Source: Pseudoscleropodium purum (Eukaryota > Streptophyta > Bryopsida > Hypnales > Brachytheciaceae). From it: DNA of 64,000 bases. Positions 60,523 through 64,000 of this stretch are shown here, piece after piece. The notes under the pieces are model-generated. The model saw only the letters and a list, made by a program, of their open reading frames with translations, had not been told where the DNA came from and ran no database searches. Position 1 is the first letter of the stretch; every line of letters starts with the position of its first letter. The DNA is taken from NCBI GenBank assembly GCA_963969395.1, contig OZ017795.1, positions 15,004,001-15,068,000 of the forward strand, in the 5' to 3' direction. The position numbers and the translations under genes were made by a program.

Positions 60523-60673
60523 ATAGGATTTTGATTTGAGTTAGGAGTAGAAGCGAATCCGGATCGGGATCCGGCTCAACAGTATTAGGTTAAACCGGAA
60601 GTTGAATTAGGGTGGCGGCGGACCCCCACGGGTTTTCCGCTCTGCTTTGTACTTTTAGGGTTTTTACATTTGG

Positions 60674-60680
60674 TATATAA
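60674..60680 (+). promoter_or_regulatory. Second candidate TATA box in the nested element
   Basis: TATATAA lies downstream of the pseudogene. It is followed by GCGATGGGAACTAGGAGTC and a pyrimidine-rich leader (CTCTTGTGCCTTCCTCTTCT), similar in layout to the promoter at 58667. No good reading frame follows, so it may be a promoter for a non-coding transcript or part of a duplicated terminal region. Confidence 0.4.
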
Positions 60681-61709
60681 ATCGGTTCTTGCGATGGGAA
60701 CTAGGAGTCTTCATTTTGCAACTCTCTTGTGCCTTCCTCTTCTCCTCATTGTGTGTCTCTCTCCAGCGCGACATGGTTGTATGATGTGGAGTTAGGATGG
60801 TGTAAGTCGGTTTGTGAGTGATTTCTCCCTTTGGTGTTTTCTTTTCCGATTCTATGTGCATGTGAGTAGGTATCTAAGAGTTGGGAGTGAACTTAGTTCC
60901 TTAGCACTTCTAGAGTTCCAGGTTCCGGGTGAGAAAGCCGTTGTTAGGCTAGGTGGGTAGGGAGGGATTCCTTAGCTGCGCTAGAACTCCCGGGTGGGAA
61001 ATCCGGTCGAGTGTCCGATCTCCTGTGAGGTCTTACCGCCTTAGTTGGCAAACGGAAGAGCTTTAGTCGATGTTAGAACGGACAGGTACACTTGTAACCA
61101 CCTATCTTCGCACGGATCGGAAGTAGCATCAAGGTCGTTGTAGTATGAGAGGGTCGAGTGTAGGGTCTTTGTGTGACCTACAATCCGGATTGCTATCTGG
61201 GTTGTTGTGAAGGACCAAACCGGATCCGGATTAGCTTAGGAGTTTAGGAAGTAGGACAGTGGGTCTTCAGCCACTATAAGTCACGGAAGGAGTGGTGGGC
61301 CTACCACTCTCAAATATAAGCGGTGACCCCTCTGATGGTGAAACAGAGGCAAAACCAAACCGGATAGGATTACGGATACATGATGACCATCCGGACCGGA
61401 TTGGTCAGGACAGATTTCCAGGACCGGAAGTTGTAAAGATCTTGGGATTTGGATATTTGCACAGACCGGATAGTTAGTAGGATCGGAAGAAGGACTAATC
61501 CGGTCTATAGTTATCCGGTGTGGTGGTATTTCTGGTTCTAGATCTAGGACCGGAAAGTAAGATTGGGATACTGACTGAGCTTAACTGCTTAATAGAGCTA
61601 GATACTTCACAGGATCTCGTGGGTTCGATCTTTAGAGTCACTTAGTTATACTCTAGAACGATTTTTGTGAATATAATGGGGAATTTACCTGCCCTGTGCT
61701 GCGACACCC
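60681..61709. other. 3' part of the nested insertion, non-coding, ACCGGA-rich
   Basis: There is no gene. ACCGGA/TCCGGT/ATCCGG motifs occur many times between 61200 and 61560, in both orientations. The 5' flank (58490-58660) has the same property. Such clusters at both ends of an element are typical transposase-binding regions. Confidence 0.5.
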
Positions 61710-62116
61710 TGCGGTCACTCTCTTAATCTTTAAACAATTAAATGTTAAATGAAGTGCAATGGTTCGCGATTTGTCATTAAAACAATGTCTCTTATAAGTT
61801 GAAAGATTATAAAATTTGACCATGAGTCCATGATAGTCTTGAAACTATGAAAAAATTCCAATTCATTTTCAGAAGGCAAACTAAAAAAGTTTGTGACTTC
61901 AAATATATATATATATATACTATTTAAAAAATCAAGATCAACACAAATACAAACATAATCAATATGGGCAAAATATATTGAATTTAATATAGAATACCAT
62001 ACATTGTGCACATTTGGCTAATTGCACATATAATTTTTTTCATTCCAACTCTATATTTCTAAACTAATTTTTAATGCCTATATAACCTATTCAACTACTA
62101 CTTTTGTACTACCAAT
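61710..62116. other. AT-rich DNA inside hAT copy C
   Basis: No gene is seen. It contains an (AT)n run at about 61904-61919. The change from CCGG-rich to AT-rich at about 61710 supports the nested-insertion boundary. Confidence 0.45.
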
Positions 62117-63621
62117 CTAATATAAATGGCGGAAATGTTCATCTGGCATCGGCCAACGATATGTATTAGAAAATCGTATAATCACATGGGCCAAACTAGT
62201 ATTTTCATCATCAGTCTTCGAAGAAATGCGCTTCAAGTAAGCATAAAACACTTTTGCAAAGTCATGAAAGACAAATTGTATCGCACTAGGTGTTTTAAGT
62301 AGCAAGTTGAAATACACCTTTGACATGTTGTTTCCATTCATCCGTTGAGCAATTTTTCAAATGGCATACTCTTCCGACTTACATGAATACATCGGAATGA
62401 CTTCCACATCTACACCTGCTTTATGCAAATATGCAATATGTGAATCCACCTACCATCTCCTCTACAAAGTCTGTTTCATCTCATCTACTGATGTGAATGT
62501 GTACAAAGATTTCATTGGTTGAGAAGCTAAGGTGGTCATACCCCAATTGTAAACTCCAATGTATACACGTGACTCATCCTCTGGAAAATGCAACAAGATG
62601 TTGTCCGGAGAAAGATCATTGTGCAAATGTCCAGCAAGATGCACTGCATACATTATATGCATAAAGGCCCATGTCAACTCTGTGCGCTTCTTCCGATATC
62701 GCCCTAAACGGTGAGCTTTTACAACCTCCTCTTCGGTTGGATTTGTATACATCAAACGGATTTGAATGTTGTCTGAAAAGTCCTTATCCATATTCAACAT
62801 CAGTCGAAGAGTTCCACCATTCCACCATTCCACTAATACACATAACCTTCACACATCATTCCGTACACCGCAACAAACCGTATTACACCCGCGTGTGGAA
62901 TTTGAACAACCATTGATTCGTTTTGATGTTCTAACTTTGCAAGATTGAGTCGAGTTTGGTGGTGAATGGATTTTTTTGCTGCAAACTCCCAATAAGGAAG
63001 TACTCCTAGACATCCTTCAATACGGGCCTTTCGAATCGTTGCATATCCACCCTTCATCGTTCTATCATCAACAGCAATCACGCGTGTTGTATCTGGAAGT
63101 GCTATGAGGTGCCGTTTGGTCCTTTCTGCTTTAGCAACTCTATCATTGTTTTTCCACCAAGCAATCGAACCAACTCGATTCTACCTTTTGGCGAATGGAG
63201 CACATCGCCCCCTAAACAAGTCCGCTTTCAGAATCACTTCTTCAAACTGGGCGTCATTGGGTCGATATTCCTTGCCATATTTAACCAAAATGACTTTGGA
63301 ATTCCACAAAACGTCATGAACCTTGTTCTCCAAACATTTGGTGAAGTGCATTTTATGCATTTCGTCATGCCACTTCGCCACATTCAATGCATCCAACAAC
63401 ATTTGTGTCATGTCTACCTTGAATTTAGACATGCACTCCTCTTGATATCTGATGTACTTATTGTCTAAAAACAATGTTGTTTCTGATTCATAAAATTGAA
63501 CGATGCGCTCAATCATGAATTTTTTACATTCCTCCGAAGGACTTTGGAGAGCTATCTCCAATTTTGATGGTCCCTCTCCATATTTAAGCTTCGCAACCTT
63601 CTTCTTCTCCTTCGTCATCAT
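62117..63621 (-). pseudogene. Protein-kinase-like gene, decayed, carried by hAT copy C
   Basis: The minus-strand frame from ATG 63621 runs about 500 codons. It has a TAG (63181-63183), a frameshift near 62838, two TAGs (62462-62464 and 62450-62452) and a TGA (62357-62359). The N-terminal ~150 residues (LKYGEGPSKLEIALQSPSEE) are charged, helical-looking and unrecognised. The kinase fold then shows a glycine-loop-like GGYATIRKARIEG, a VAIK-like EFAAKKS, a hinge (EWWNGGTLRLML), and the catalytic loop HLHNDLSPDNILL with its HxDxxxxN pattern. The DFG position reads NWG, lacking the metal-binding Asp. A C-terminal region follows. The substrate is unknown. It may be a captured host kinase or the element's own accessory protein. 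Confidence 0.65.
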
Positions 63622-64000
63622 GACAAATGAAACTGATATAGATGAAATTTTCTAATTTAAATGTGAATTCCACGCACAAATGTTAAAAAAATTGGCAACA
63701 AGCGGGCCCCAATAAACCACTCTTGCCTTGCCTCGGAAAGGAGCCAATGGAGGATCAACCACCAAGCTCTCCGCTCCACCTTGCATTCACAAGGGGCAAA
63801 GCAAAAGTGACAATGCGGACGGCCCGTCCGCCCCATAGGACGGCCCTAAACCGTCCGTCCGATCGGACGGGCCGAGGGTGGCGGACGGATCGGCCGTTCG
63901 CCTCCCCGAAACCCTAGAGCCCCGTTCGCCCGATCGGACAGCCACAGGCAGACAAATCTGGCGTCCGCCCGATTGGACGGTCCGAGAGGGGCGGACGCAT
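63622..64000. other. GC-rich subterminal region of hAT copy C
   Basis: From about 63755 the sequence turns GC-rich, with repeated GTCCGCCC, GGACGGCCC and CCGATCGGACGG motifs like those inside copies A and B. No terminal CAGGGTTGAC inverse is reached before the window ends. Confidence 0.65.

Larger units (their letters stand above)
58413..61709 (+). mobile_element. CCGG-rich insertion nested in hAT copy C
   Basis: The GC-rich hAT end stops abruptly and is replaced by sequence starting TGTCACAGCTTAAAATT. The insertion seems to end ...GTGCTGCGACA. The ends are short inverted repeats (TGTC[A/G]CAGC). Flanks CCCCG and CCCTG could be a 5-bp target duplication with one change. TG...CA ends and 5 bp would suit an LTR element, but I found no long direct repeats. 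The whole unit is dense in ACCGGA/TCCGGT motifs on both strands, at both flanks of its gene. The class remains open. Confidence 0.5.
58263..64000. mobile_element. Large hAT-type element, copy C, runs off the window
   Basis: It begins CAGGGTTGACACGACGTCCG, matching the inverse of the right end of copy B base for base over the first ~10 nt and closely for the next 60 (CCGGACGCGGACGCTGACATT). GC-rich subterminal DNA occupies 58263-58412 and again 63760-64000 (repeated GTCCGCCC, GGACGG, CGATCGGACGG). The opposite terminus should therefore lie just beyond the window. The body holds a decayed kinase-like gene (minus) and a nested CCGG-rich insertion. No hAT transposase (hATC domain) is visible inside the window, so it is probably non-autonomous. 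Confidence 0.75.

Noticed and set aside
58413..61709. Interpretation as a standard LTR retrotransposon
   Set aside because: TG...CA-like ends and a near 5-bp duplication were noted, but no long direct repeats, primer-binding site or pol domains were found, so it was left unclassified.

Overview
The window looks like nuclear DNA of a land plant, probably a non-flowering one (bryophyte, lycophyte or fern), but the species cannot be fixed from sequence alone. Reasons: a eukaryotic tRNA-Asp(GTC) with a pol III stop, a mitochondrial phosphate carrier of the plant type, a RIN4/NOI-domain protein (a land-plant family), a 'putative plant transposon protein' ORF, and plant-type DNA transposons (hAT, CACTA, Stowaway-like). 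Genes are few and GC-rich. They sit in about 90% AT-rich, repeat-filled DNA.

Layout. 1-2.3 kb: AT-rich repeats, then tRNA-Asp (2294-2365). 2.4-5.6 kb: a GC-rich island with an intronless mitochondrial phosphate carrier gene on the minus strand (3800-4987). 5.6-15.7 kb: decayed repeats, including two copies of a TTAA-ended element family, a 1.2 kb non-autonomous CACTA element, a 205 bp CACTA MITE and two other inverted-repeat elements. 15.7-18.8 kb: a moderate-GC island with exon-like open segments that I could not assign. 18.8-32 kb: AT-rich DNA with TTAA-family copies, a 720 bp near-perfect foldback and a second, larger foldback. 32.3-36.6 kb: a hAT MITE and moderate-GC unique-looking DNA with gene-like fragments. 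36.6-45 kb: AT-rich DNA with another foldback, more TTAA-family copies and a second hAT MITE. 45.8-49.6 kb: a gene island with an intronless RIN4/NOI-like gene (48327-48959) followed by a tandem-repeat 3' region. 49.6-58.2 kb: AT-rich DNA with three more TTAA-family elements.

58.26-64 kb: a large hAT-type element (termini CAGGGTTGAC, GC-rich subterminal DNA) that runs off the window end. It carries a decayed protein-kinase-like gene on the minus strand. It is itself interrupted by a CCGG-rich insertion carrying a plant-transposon-protein gene broken by two in-frame stops.

How parts relate. The only convincing intact protein genes are the phosphate carrier (mitochondrial Pi import for ATP synthesis) and the RIN4-like protein (probable membrane-anchored immune regulator). 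They show no operon-like or functional link. Most of the rest is a layered record of transposition. Three hAT copies share termini, and the two complete ones have exact 8 bp target duplications. The most unusual items are the kinase-bearing hAT element, the TTAA-bounded family (piggyBac/Kolobok-like ends) and the long foldbacks that could make double-stranded RNA.
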